Of a stretch of 64,000 bases of DNA, positions 27,810 through 37,111 are shown piece after piece. Each line of letters starts with the position of its first letter. Position 1 is the first letter of the stretch. A program made the position numbers and the translations under genes. The stretch spans positions 186,001-250,000 of the forward strand of contig NZ_CP058952.1 of the NCBI RefSeq assembly GCF_013423785.1, read 5' to 3'. The notes below the pieces were generated by a model. That model had not been told where the DNA came from. It worked only from the letters and a program-made list of their open reading frames with translations, and did no database searches. This DNA is from Chitinibacter fontanus. GTDB taxonomy: Bacteria; Pseudomonadota; Gammaproteobacteria; Burkholderiales; Chitinibacteraceae.

Positions 27810-27983
27810 GTGGAACTTCCTCTGTGCTGATGGGAGAAAATTCTACTTAAAACGACAATTATTTTGTGGGGGGATTACCACTGTAAGTGGGCGCTCGGAG
27901 CGACTTCTAACCACTTCAATTCACAGAATCCCAAGACGCAGCATCAACTTAGGACGACGTTCCACTTTGGGTCGAGAGCTGTC

Positions 27984-29564
27984 TCACCCCTCAAGCTGTC
28001 GCAATAATGCCTGAACATCCACAGAATCAAACTGACTTTCGTTCAAAAAACGCACGGCATAGTCGTACCAGACTCGCGATTGCAAAAAGACTTTCAGCAA
28101 TTCTTTATCGACATGACGCTCGCAGGCCATGCGGGTGAGAATTTGCAAGGCGACGGAGAGCTTCATGCCGTCTTTATACGGACGATCTCGGGCGGTGAGC
28201 GCTTCAAATACGTCAGCAATGCCCATAATCCGCGCTTGCACGCTCATTTCTTCGCGCTTGAGACCTTTCGGGTAGCCTTTGCCATCCATTCTTTCGTGAT
28301 GACCGCCGGCGTATTCCGGCACATTTTTCAGGTGTGCAGGCCATGGTAATGCTTCGAGCATTTGGATGGTGATTTCAATGTGGCGATTGATAATCTCTCG
28401 TTCGGCCTTAGTGAGTGTACCTTTGCGAATGGTGAGGTTTTCCAGCTCATCCGCCGACAAAAAGGCTACCGTTTCACCTTCGGCATTACGCCATGTTTGA
28501 CGCGCAATGTACTCAACACGGGCTATATCGGCGTCACTCATAGCTTCCCCACCTCGGTTGATACTGCGGATAAACAGGCGATCGGCAGTGAGTTGCTGCA
28601 CGGCGTGTTGATAGGCGGCAGCACTCAGTTGGCCACGTAGCTTGGCAATTTCCAAATCACGCTCTAACACCACAAAACGGGTATCGATTAGCGCGATACG
28701 ATCAAAAATGGTTTGCAGCTTGGTGGCTTTATCTACCACATGAACTGGTGTCGTAATCTTGCCGCAGTCATGTAAAAGACCGGCGATTTTTAGCTCGTAG
28801 CGATCACGTTCGCTCATTGCAAAATCGGCAAATTCGCCATAAGTACAGCGCTCGACCGCTTCGGCTAGCATCATCGTCAACTCTGGTACACGCTGACAAT
28901 GACCGCCGGTGTACGGTGATTTATCATCAATGGCTAAATTGATCAGATTGATAAAGCCTTCAAACAGCTTTTGCAGCGATAAAATTAAGCGTCGGTTGGT
29001 GAACGCAATGGCCGCTTGCGAGGCCAGCGATTCGACCAAATGCTGATCGCTCAAGGTAAATGCTTCGATCTGATTGTGCTCGTTGAGCGCATTAATCAGC
29101 TGCAATACACCAATAATTCGCCCTTCGTGATCGCGCATTGGCACAGCCAGAAACGAAGTGGAATGGTAGCCCGAGTGTTGATCAAAACGCCGCGTACCAG
29201 AAAAATCGTATTCCTCAGTGGCATAGGCATCAGGGATATTGATGGTGCAGTTTTGGTTAACGGCGCAAGCCACCACATTGGCCAGATTGGGGCGGCCATC
29301 GGCCAATTTGAGTGGCACCGGCGGCAAACTCACATCAGTGCTACTGGTGCCGCCTTGCGCCAAGCCTAGGCGGTTATTGAGCAAAATTTCAAAGTGCAAC
29401 CGATGATCGCGAATCAGATACAGCGTACCGGCCTCGGCGCGCACCAAGTCGATCGCGGCGATCAAAATGCTTTCGATCAGCCGCTCGATCTGGGTTTCAC
29501 GCGATAAGGCCACCCCAATGGCATTGAGTTTATTGAGCCGAAATTGGAATTCACGCTCTTCCAT
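27984..29564 (-). CDS. GAF-HD-GYP domain protein (probable c-di-GMP phosphodiesterase)
   Basis: N-terminal GAF domain (about residues 15-195, with AEAGTLYLIRDHRLHFEIL and GVLQLINALN) followed by a short helix and an HD-GYP domain. HD motif LLHDCGKITTP and the second half HHERMDGKGYPKGL carry the metal and c-di-GMP residues, so catalysis is plausible. An insertion of about 80 residues separates the HD and GYP parts. The extended C terminus (about 50 residues) is unassigned. It is the last gene of the signalling cluster and starts 161 bp after the MBL gene. Confidence 0.9.
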   Translation of the reverse strand: MEEREFQFRLNKLNAIGVALSRETQIERLIESILIAAIDLVRAEAGTLYLIRDHRLHFEILLNNRLGLAQGGTSSTDVSLPPVPLKLADGRPNLANVVACAVNQNCTINIPDAYATEEYDFSGTRRFDQHSGYHSTSFLAVPMRDHEGRIIGVLQLINALNEHNQIEAFTLSDQHLVESLASQAAIAFTNRRLILSLQKLFEGFINLINLAIDDKSPYTGGHCQRVPELTMMLAEAVERCTYGEFADFAMSERDRYELKIAGLLHDCGKITTPVHVVDKATKLQTIFDRIALIDTRFVVLERDLEIAKLRGQLSAAAYQHAVQQLTADRLFIRSINRGGEAMSDADIARVEYIARQTWRNAEGETVAFLSADELENLTIRKGTLTKAEREIINRHIEITIQMLEALPWPAHLKNVPEYAGGHHERMDGKGYPKGLKREEMSVQARIMGIADVFEALTARDRPYKDGMKLSVALQILTRMACERHVDKELLKVFLQSRVWYDYAVRFLNESQFDSVDVQALLRQLEG

Positions 29565-29725
29565 CAGAATACCCCTCCGGGGTTATCGACTGTAAATTAT
29601 TTAGAATATTAGCTAGCGAGCAATACCCATTAGAAACAAGCTAACTCATCGCTAATAGGTACGGATGAATGCGAGAAATGCACGCTTCAAACTAGCATGC
29701 AGTAGCCATCTTGCGCAGACTTTTA

Positions 29726-30496
29726 TTAAAACTCGATGATTTCGCCTTGCAACAAGCGGCGAATCGGGTGAAGGTGATCAAGCGCGAGGACTTCTTGAAT
29801 CGTTAGCTCACTATCGGCGGGTTTAAGATGCGTGATGAGGATCTCGGCATTGCCGCGCCAATGGCTTAACTGCTCGGCCAATGTACTAGGGCACAGGTGC
29901 TTGGCCGCATCGGCCAACTGATGCTCTTTATCAGCAAAGGCGGTCTCGATAATTAGCGCTTTCAGCGCATCAAGCTGATTCACAGCCTGCCAAAAATCGG
30001 GTCCAGCGATGGTATCACCACTAAACACGACCGAGCCTTGCGAGGAAGTAAACGAAAAAGCTACCGCTGGTACTGTGTGAACCGCCGGCAACGGCGTGAT
30101 AGTGACTTCACCCAGAGTGATAGGCTGACCAAGTTCCTGCTCGACAAACACCATGCTTGGCTGCTGAGCACTCGGTATGGTGGAAAAATCAGGCCAAATC
30201 AGCCAATTAAAAATATGCTTACGCAATAGCTCAATGGTTTTTGCAGTTGCATAGACATAAATTGGGCTGGTACGCGCACCAACCACCGAATCGAGTAGCA
30301 ATGGTAAACACGCAATATGATCCAAATGGGCATGCGTTAAAAACACATGCTCAATCGCCAGCAACTCGGATAATTGCAAATCACCGACTCCGGTGCCGGC
30401 ATCAATCAGGATATTTTGGTTGAGCAAAAACGCAGTGGTGCGATTATCGCCACCGATCCCACCACTACATCCGAGTACTCGTAATTGACAGCTCAT
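29726..30496 (-). CDS. MBL-fold hydrolase, class II cyclic-nucleotide phosphodiesterase type
   Basis: Metallo-beta-lactamase fold with THAHLDHIACLP, HTVPAVAF, SGDTIAGPDFW and ITHLKP supplying metal ligands. The segment KTIELLRKHIFNWLIWPDFS is characteristic of PDEase class II (PF02112) enzymes that hydrolyse 3',5'-cAMP. 256 residues, no signal peptide. The gene begins 3 nt after the FHA gene ends, so it is in the kinase/phosphatase operon; a role in cyclic-nucleotide turnover is inferred. Confidence 0.8.
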   Translation of the reverse strand: MSCQLRVLGCSGGIGGDNRTTAFLLNQNILIDAGTGVGDLQLSELLAIEHVFLTHAHLDHIACLPLLLDSVVGARTSPIYVYATAKTIELLRKHIFNWLIWPDFSTIPSAQQPSMVFVEQELGQPITLGEVTITPLPAVHTVPAVAFSFTSSQGSVVFSGDTIAGPDFWQAVNQLDALKALIIETAFADKEHQLADAAKHLCPSTLAEQLSHWRGNAEILITHLKPADSELTIQEVLALDHLHPIRRLLQGEIIEF

Positions 30497-30499
30497 GCG

Positions 30500-31168
30500 T
30501 TACCTAAAGAAAAAGGCCATCCTAATTCCCATCACCTCGATGAGATCTTCTTCCATCAAAAGCTGTGGTTTTTCACTAATTTCACGCGAATTCACCAAGG
30601 GGCGCTGCTCACCTTCTACGTGAGTAATATAAAAATCATTGCCGCGCTTGGTAAATGCCACCACCTGCAAGCCCGCTTTGCCCAGCGAGGTGACATTTTT
30701 ATTGAGCACCATTTCGCGGCCCGCATTATTGCCGGTAAGTACCCGAATGACTGCCACAGGGGCATTTTCGGGCATCGGTTTAGCTGACTTTACTGGCTTG
30801 GTGGCCATGGAAGCGACAGGCACAGCTGGGGCCTGCATGACCATAGTTTTCTCAAACTCTTCTTGTTTGGCTGCAACTGCGGGCTCACGCCAAAAGGTAA
30901 TTGAGTATTTCCCAATCGTCAGTTCATCGCCACTTTTAAGTGGATGGCGGGTGATTTTTTCGCCATTGAGCAAAGTGCCATTGGTGCTCCCCAAGTCTTC
31001 AACAAAATAGATTTGCCCTACCACTTCAACGACGGCATGTTGCCCTGAAACGGCCAGATTATCAATCTGGATATCATTATTGGGGCGTCGCCCAATACTG
31101 GTGCGCGCGCGCGTTAAGCGAAACTCTTTAACGGGATTGCCATCTAAACTAAGAAATAATTTTGCCAT
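30500..31168 (-). CDS. FHA-domain protein
   Basis: Phosphothreonine-binding adaptor. The N-terminal FHA domain has TSIGRRPNNDIQIDN, the SGQHA serine-histidine pair and LGSTNGTLLNGEKI (about residues 20-75). A linker rich in Ala/Pro/Lys follows, then a degenerate second FHA-like region (VTSLGKAGLQVVAF, then LVNSREISEKPQLL). The ATG at 31168 is chosen over a GTG at 31183. It lies between the PP2C phosphatase and the phosphodiesterase; a likely substrate or adaptor of the neighbouring kinase. Confidence 0.88.
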   Translation of the reverse strand: MAKLFLSLDGNPVKEFRLTRARTSIGRRPNNDIQIDNLAVSGQHAVVEVVGQIYFVEDLGSTNGTLLNGEKITRHPLKSGDELTIGKYSITFWREPAVAAKQEEFEKTMVMQAPAVPVASMATKPVKSAKPMPENAPVAVIRVLTGNNAGREMVLNKNVTSLGKAGLQVVAFTKRGNDFYITHVEGEQRPLVNSREISEKPQLLMEEDLIEVMGIRMAFFFR

Positions 31169-31188
31169 CTGCGATGATCCCACCGAAA

Positions 31189-32025
31189 TTACGAACTGCT
31201 ACCGAACCAGCCGGTAAATTTATTCCATATCCCTACTTCAACCGAATAATCACGGGTCACTTTGACTAAAATCGCAGAAATATTGTCCCGACCACCCTCG
31301 GCATTGGCTTGCTCAAGCAAAATATCACAAGCATGTGGCAAATTATCGATGAATAACTTAATTAATTGGGACATTGTTTCGTCCTGCAGCATATCGCTTA
31401 AGCCATCCGAGCAGAAGAGATACACATCACCTGGCTCAACTTGATATTCCCTTAATTCTGTTTGTACCGCCCCAGCGATGCCAACCGCTCTGGTCACCAA
31501 ATTTTTATACGGCGCATTCCTTGCTTCTTCTTCGCTGAGTAAGCCCGCATCAATCTGCTCTTGCAAGAATGAATGATCTTTACTCAATTGCTCAAAATCA
31601 TCGCCACGCAGACGGTACGCTCGCGAGTCCCCCACATGGGCAATCGCCAAATGGTTGTTATAAAACAAGCCAGCGATCAATGTAGTGCCCATTCCTGAAC
31701 ACTGGGGGTGCTCCAGAGCCGTCTGGTAAATCATCGCGTTGGCACGATCGATCGATAGCAACAGCATTTCATGAGCAATGGGCCACATGCTGCCTGCGGT
31801 TTTAATATGCGGCGGTGTTGCCATCATTTGCGCTCGCATCACCTCGGCCGTGACTTGTGTCGCAATCCCACTGGCAACTTCACCAGCGTTATAGCCACCC
31901 ATGCCGTCAGCCAAAATGACCAAGCCTAAATCTGGCTCAAAATAAATCGAATCTTCATTGTGGTCACGCACCATTCCGGTATCGGTGCGCCCCACCATCT
32001 CAAGTGCGGCCGACAGACTTCGCAT
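31189..32025 (-). CDS. PP2C-family Ser/Thr protein phosphatase
   Basis: Metal-dependent phosphatase with the bacterial Stp motifs RDHNEDS, ADGMGGYNAGEVAS, GMGTTLIAG, HVGDSRAYRLR, CSDGLSDML and GGRDNISAILV. 278 residues. The ATG at 32025 is selected because AAGGAG sits 6 nt upstream; the TTG at 32040 would itself overlap that site. Its start overlaps the natural 3' end of the upstream kinase by 26 bp (if the kinase frame is restored), so the pair is translationally coupled. Confidence 0.92.
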   Translation of the reverse strand: MRSLSAALEMVGRTDTGMVRDHNEDSIYFEPDLGLVILADGMGGYNAGEVASGIATQVTAEVMRAQMMATPPHIKTAGSMWPIAHEMLLLSIDRANAMIYQTALEHPQCSGMGTTLIAGLFYNNHLAIAHVGDSRAYRLRGDDFEQLSKDHSFLQEQIDAGLLSEEEARNAPYKNLVTRAVGIAGAVQTELREYQVEPGDVYLFCSDGLSDMLQDETMSQLIKLFIDNLPHACDILLEQANAEGGRDNISAILVKVTRDYSVEVGIWNKFTGWFGSSS

Positions 32026-34527
32026 TCGCCGCTCCTTCAATGGCTGCTTCTAATTTGAGCAATACATTTGCCATTTTGGCCCCTGATTGAAAGCGCTCAT
32101 CTACATTTTTTTCTAAGGCCTTCATAATAATCTTTATCACTACTGGCGGTAATTTTGGATTGTAATTTCGTGGATCTGTGGGGGTTGGTGGGTTATTCGA
32201 TACATTAATTCGGCCATTGAGTCGCCCACAAACGGCAAATATCCCGTTAGCATTTGATATAGCATCACGCCCAAAGAGAATAAATCAGAACGCCCATCAA
32301 TATGTTTACCCGCCAATTGCTCGGGCGACATGAACGATGGCGTTCCCAATACCATCCCCGTTTTGGTTTTAGATGCATCGGTAATCCGCGCGATGCCAAA
32401 ATCGGTAACTTTGACACTTTTGTTTTTGAGATCGTACATCACATTGGCTGGCTTAATATCGCGATGTACCACACCAGCAGCATGGGCATAATCTAAGGCC
32501 TGCGCAACTTGCCGCACAATGCGCACAGCCTCCAATACGGGCAATAAGTGCCCAGCACGTGTATAGGGTGTTAGGTCTTCACCCGGTAAAAACTCCATAG
32601 CGATATAGGCCAAATCATGCGCTTCGCCTGCATCAAAAATCGTCACAATATTGGGGTGATTAAGCCGGCCAGCCGTTTCGGCTTCGCGAAAAAACCGCTC
32701 GCGTGCCTCATCGATTAAATCAGCCTCAAACTCCTGAGCTAATGACATGGTTTTAATCGCGACAGTGCGTGAGATTTTGGGATCTTTGCCCAAATAAACC
32801 ACGCCCATGGCACCTTTACCGAGCTCTTTTTCTAATTCATAGCGGCCCAGCATGGGTTTGGCGACTTCACCATCGAGCATAATTTGGGTGCCGCCATGCT
32901 GCCCAGCCCCCAATAACACCGTTTCCGACAACTGCTTAGCCGCTTTCATTTTTTCGGCCAAATCACGATAGTTGGCTTGATGTGTATACATCAAACGATA
33001 AACCGATTCGGCTTTGTTAAATTGGCGTTTGCGCTCGAAATCCAGCGCAAGGTTGTACATCACTTCCATCATGCCATCGTCCAGCGGAACGCGTCGCAGC
33101 TTATCAAACGCCATATCCAGCTGACCTTGGTTTTGCAACGCCAGACCCAACATACGATTGGATTCTGCGGACTCAGCACTGGATTTTTCTTCTTTCGCTT
33201 CGGTCAGCAAAAAGCGTTTAGTCGTTAGTGCCAAATGTCCGATCAATAATAAACATACAGGTGCAAGTAGGGGTAACCACAGCTGGGCGTATCGCATCAG
33301 CAGGTATTGCCCTACAAGCATTGCTAGCCCTAGCCCTGCAGTAGATACCGCCGCGTAACCCGCTTTGAGTCGCGGCAAAAGCAAGCTCAGATACACCGCC
33401 ACCACAGTCATCAGCACCAGCGAGAACGGCAAAGCCCAAGCGGGTAGCCGGTATACTTGCCCCTCCAGCAAAGCCGAAACAGTTTGTGCGGTCATGACTA
33501 CCGGGCTAATACTCGCTTCGACGGGCGTACTCAAGCTATCTCCCAAACCGGGGGCCGTCACGCCAATCAAGACAATCTTATCGCGATATTTTTGCGCAGG
33601 AATTTTGCCAGCCAGAACGTCATAGAATGAATCAATGCCAAATACTGGCTGCCCGTGTTGCTCAGCATAAAAATGAGGAAATACTTGCCCTTCAGCCGAA
33701 GTAGCGAGCTGCAACTGCCCAATGTGCACGCTGCGGCCAAAATCAACTTTAAGCTGCGTCTGCGGCACATTCAGCGCTTGTGCCGCAGCTTGCGTAAAAA
33801 AGCTGGGGAAAATGGCATCGTAATACAGCACCGCTAACGGCACGGCCCGCAGCACGCCATCCTTATCCTGATCAAACACTAGCGGGGCAACTTTCTTGGC
33901 GGCTGCACCAATTTCCGCCACCGGCACCACGGGTGCAATCACCGAGCGTGGCTTGCCTTGCGCGGCATCGCCCGTGGCATCAATTTCGGTTTTCAGGACA
34001 AAATCGGGCAATTCGCGGTCTGGATTGCCAGCTTGCGCGCCGAACGAGTACATCATCGGCAGCATGACATTCCCCGCCCGAGCAATGCTGCCAGCCAGTT
34101 GCCGATCGACATTCAGGCTGGCAATAGCACCCTCTAAGTTGGCCGAAAACTCAGGCGGATAAGCCTCCGGGTTGGCGGTAACTTCATCCTGCAATTTTTC
34201 CAGCCAAGCCAAGCCACGATCTTGTTGTGGCTCGGTAAACAAAACGGTAGAGATAATCTGCGCTGCGCCGCCCTGCTGTAGCAGGTTGATCATTTTGGCA
34301 TGCACATCACGTGACCAAGGCCAGCGTCCCAGATTGTCCAAGCTAGGCTGATCGATCCCAATCACCGCAATACGCGACGAAGGAGCCCGCTCGATTGTGG
34401 CCATACTTAGGTCGTAGGCCTTGCTTTCCAAATCCCGAATCAGCGGGGTTGTTTGCCATAACAAAACAAACAGCAGCACTAAGCCTAAGCCTAACGCCCA
34501 ATCGCTGCGCCACCAGTGTCTTGTCAT
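32000..34527 (-). CDS. CHASE2-domain Ser/Thr protein kinase, frameshifted near the 3' end
   Basis: Membrane receptor kinase: one N-terminal helix, a large periplasmic CHASE2 domain (about residues 35-345), three transmembrane helices, a helical/TPR-like linker, and a Hanks kinase domain from about residue 560 with GKGAMGVVYLG, VAIK, HRDIKPANV, DFGIA and GTPSFMSPEQL. The frame stops early at 32140; the expected continuation (NPKLPPVVIKIIMKALEKN, then DERFQSGAKMANVLLKLE) is in another frame and runs to a stop at 32000. A 1-nt loss or 2-nt gain near 32162 explains this. ATG at 34527 has AGGGAG before it. First gene of the signalling cluster. Confidence 0.88.
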
Positions 34528-34614
34528 CGCTCTCTCCCTAGTAGCCGCCATTATCGTACAAAGCGGCGCAGTTTGATTACGTCATGGCCCACACCGGAGC
34601 AAGAATGTCGCAAA

Positions 34615-35317
34615 TTATGGAATATCGGCGTAACCCATTCGCCGTTGAATAATCGCTGTTTTGCGCAGCAAACGGCGATCGCTGCGATTTTTGTCGTAAT
34701 AACGCGGATTGGTAACCATGGAAGCAAGTTTCGCGGCTTGCCCAACGCCAAGGCGATTTGCGTTAGTGCGATAGTAATGTTGTGCCGCCGCTTGCGCACC
34801 AAACACCCCATCACCCCATTCGATTACATTTAAATACACCTCAAAAATACGGCGCTTATCCCACAGCGCTTCAATCATCACGGTAAGAATCGCTTCTTCA
34901 ACTTTGCGCAATGGATTGCGATTACCGGATAAAAATAGGTTTTTGGCCAACTGCTGACTTATCGTCGAGCCACCCGCCACAATGCGACCTTTTTTGATGT
35001 TTTTTTCCCATGCGGTTTGCATACCTTCCCAATCAAAACCCTCATGATCGAGAAATTTGGCATCTTCGGAGGCCACCAGTGCACGTTTGAGATTGGGAGA
35101 AATTTTGTCGTAATCAACCCACTCAAATTTCAACTGCGCGGCAAGGTCTTCCGCCTGCAGGCGCTCTAGCTGCACCCGCATAAAGGCGGTATCGCTTGGA
35201 TTGACCCAGCGCCAAGCCACAATATGCAGCATCATCCACAGATTCCAAGCCACAAACAACGCGAGCAAAAGCCCCAAGCCACGGCCGATCCAACCCCAAA
35301 AACTGATTTTTTTTCAT
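34615..35317 (-). CDS. mtgA: Monofunctional peptidoglycan transglycosylase, start out of frame at an A8 tract
   Basis: GT51 glycosyltransferase that polymerises lipid II at the inner membrane. Motifs ASEDAKFLDHEGFDW, GGSTISQQLAKNLFLSG, RKVEEAILT and EVYLNVIEWGDGVFG are intact, as is the N-terminal membrane helix. The body is open from TTG at 35277. Upstream in that frame the sequence reads KKISFWGWIGRG and then a stop; the natural ATG (35317) followed by eight A puts it in a different frame. With seven A the frame would be continuous from ATG. Adjacent to aroE as in many betaproteobacteria. Confidence 0.88.
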
Positions 35318-35385
35318 CACGCAATAACGCCACGTATATCAATGCAAGCAATGTGCAGTGTAGATTTCAAACCCATACCCACCAA

Positions 35386-36222
35386 CTAGAGTTGGGCACG
35401 CATCATTTGCAGCACCGGCGCCACATCTGGGCGCAACCCAGTCCATAGCTCAAAGGCTTCGGCTGCTTGCCCCACTAACATACCCAAACCATCTACGCGT
35501 TGCACCACACCAGCTTCCCGCGCTTGTGCTAAAAATGGCGTTTCATTTTTGCCATACATCATGTCGTAGGCCAGAGCATTAGGGGCAAACACCGCATCGG
35601 TTATCGGCAAGCGCTCTCCACCAAGGCTGGCAGCAGTGGCGTTAATCACTAGGTCAAACTCACCCGCTAAAGCCAAGTACTCACATGTATGGAGTGAAAT
35701 AGTGGTGTGATTTTGGAAATGCGCAATCAATTGCTCAGCTTTAGCCAAAGTGCGATTGGCTAAAGTTAGCGTTGCAGGTTCTTGGCCAAGTAATGGCAGT
35801 ATCACGCCACGCGCTGCACCGCCAGCGCCCAGTAGCAAGATACGCGCCCCCCGTATCTGGGTATATCGCAGCACATCCGCCACCAGCCCGGCACCATCCG
35901 TATTGTCACCCAGCAGGCTACCGTCATGCAGCAACTGCAAAGTATTGACTGCGCCAGCTGCTAAAGCGCGCGGGCTCAACGTTTGCACTAGGCGATATGC
36001 ATCTTCTTTAAATGGCACGGTCACATTGGCGCCCAAGCCGCCTGCTGCGACAAAATCAGCCACCGCAGTAGTAAAACCATCAACAGGTGCCAGTAATTTG
36101 TCATACACAAAATTGGCGACGGCGGGATGATCGGCAAATTGCGTAGCAAACGCAGCATGAATTTGGGGCGATTTAGAATGGGCAATCGGGTTGCCAAACA
36201 CGGCATAAGTGGGGGCGGTCAT
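35386..36222 (-). CDS. aroE: Shikimate dehydrogenase
   Basis: NADPH-dependent reduction of 3-dehydroshikimate in aromatic amino acid synthesis. Substrate-binding [14 protein letters not shown], catalytic lysine in [20 protein letters not shown], nucleotide-binding [16 protein letters not shown] and the C-terminal [14 protein letters not shown] are present. ATG at 36222 starts at the family N terminus; the longer frame to 36264 lacks support. 278 residues. Confidence 0.96.
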   Translation of the reverse strand: MTAPTYAVFGNPIAHSKSPQIHAAFATQFADHPAVANFVYDKLLAPVDGFTTAVADFVAAGGLGANVTVPFKEDAYRLVQTLSPRALAAGAVNTLQLLHDGSLLGDNTDGAGLVADVLRYTQIRGARILLLGAGGAARGVILPLLGQEPATLTLANRTLAKAEQLIAHFQNHTTISLHTCEYLALAGEFDLVINATAASLGGERLPITDAVFAPNALAYDMMYGKNETPFLAQAREAGVVQRVDGLGMLVGQAAEAFELWTGLRPDVAPVLQMMRAQL

Positions 36223-36303
36223 AGTGATTAGCCGATAACAAAAAAGTGAGGCGTAGTGTAACACCTCACTTTGCTTTTCTTACAGCGAAGGTCTTAAATC
36301 GAC

Positions 36304-36756
36304 CTAGCCTTGCACCCACGGCAAATTCGCTACTTTCCAGCCATTTTTGCGACCGCGATGCCCTTCGCTGTCTTTATCACCCTCAAAACCTTCCAAGATA
36401 TTCATTGCCGAGGCATACCCATGCTGCGCAGCTAATGCCGCAGCATCGTGCGAGCGCACGCCGGAGCGACACAAAAACATCACCACCGCCTCTGGGTCTA
36501 CTTTGGTTTTTAGCTGCGTGATGAAGTTAGGGTTATTTGCCATGCCAGGATAGCTTTTCCATTCAATTTGATCGGTTTCCGGCACAACGCCCACCCACTG
36601 CCACTCTGCACTGGTACGAACATCTACGATGTGCACGGCTGGCAGCGATTGAAACAAAGACCACGCCTCGGCTGGAGTTACCACCCCTGCATAGGGCAAA
36701 CCTGCGCTGCTTGCACGACCACGGGCATTTTGAAGAATTTCATTCGCTTGACTCAT
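36304..36756 (-). CDS. Rhodanese-domain protein
   Basis: Single rhodanese domain of about 120 residues with IVDVRTSAEWQWVGVVPET and the active-site loop FLCRSGVRS, whose cysteine (about residue 96) would carry persulfide sulfur. The ending GHRGRKNGWKVANLPW is typical of short rhodanese-like sulfurtransferases of betaproteobacteria. 150 residues, cytosolic. The sulfur acceptor is unknown. It is followed by aroE on the same strand at 81 bp. Confidence 0.88.
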   Translation of the reverse strand: MSQANEILQNARGRASSAGLPYAGVVTPAEAWSLFQSLPAVHIVDVRTSAEWQWVGVVPETDQIEWKSYPGMANNPNFITQLKTKVDPEAVVMFLCRSGVRSHDAAALAAQHGYASAMNILEGFEGDKDSEGHRGRKNGWKVANLPWVQG

Positions 36757-36902
36757 TGGGCCACCCCTATTGATTTTGTAATCGGCAATTGTGCTCTAAA
36801 TCGCTATTCTATGACTGGGATTGGCTACAAGCCAAGGAATGATCGGCACTGAGCATATTGCCAATCACACTATGCAACCTCTCTGACCCGTTCAGCGCCA
36901 AT

Positions 36903-36949
36903 CGCACCACATTGGTGCGTAAAACCTCATTCTGCACCATGATTAATCA
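36903..36949 (+). promoter_or_regulatory. NtrC-binding sites upstream of glnA
   Basis: CGCACCACATTGGTGCG at 36903-36919 is a perfect dyad of the NtrC enhancer form GCACC-N5-GGTGC. A weaker site TGCACCATGATTAATCA follows at 36933-36949. They lie about 95-110 bp upstream of a sigma-54 promoter element, the usual enhancer distance. Confidence 0.75.
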
Positions 36950-37012
36950 CCAACAAGAAGCATGCGCGAAGACAAATACTTGTGGCACAATAGCTGGTAG
37001 CTGTTATTCCGC

Positions 37013-37030
37013 TTGGCACGGTTTGTGCTT
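37013..37030 (+). promoter_or_regulatory. Sigma-54 promoter of glnA
   Basis: TTGGCACGGTTTGTGCTT matches TGGCACG-N4-TTGCW with one mismatch; GG and GC are at the proper -24/-12 spacing. It lies about 80 bp upstream of the glnA ATG and downstream of NtrC sites; ntrBC is encoded 4.7 kb away. Confidence 0.75.
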
Positions 37031-37111
37031 GTAGTAACGCCGTCCAGTGCGCGACAGCGCACATGCAGTACCCATTTCTTGTTTTCACTTGTCCCAACTA
37101 GGAGCGACAAC

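Larger units (their letters stand above)
26682..27879 (-). mobile_element. IS3-family insertion sequence, probably inactive
   Basis: 1198 bp bounded by perfect 13-bp inverted repeats GGTAATCCCCCCA (26682-26694 and complement at 27867-27879). Two overlapping genes, orfA and orfB, are typical of the IS3 family, including an A_AAA_AAG slippery site. No target duplication is visible at the ends, suggesting rearrangement after insertion. An in-frame TAG in orfB makes this copy defective unless it is read through. Confidence 0.9.
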
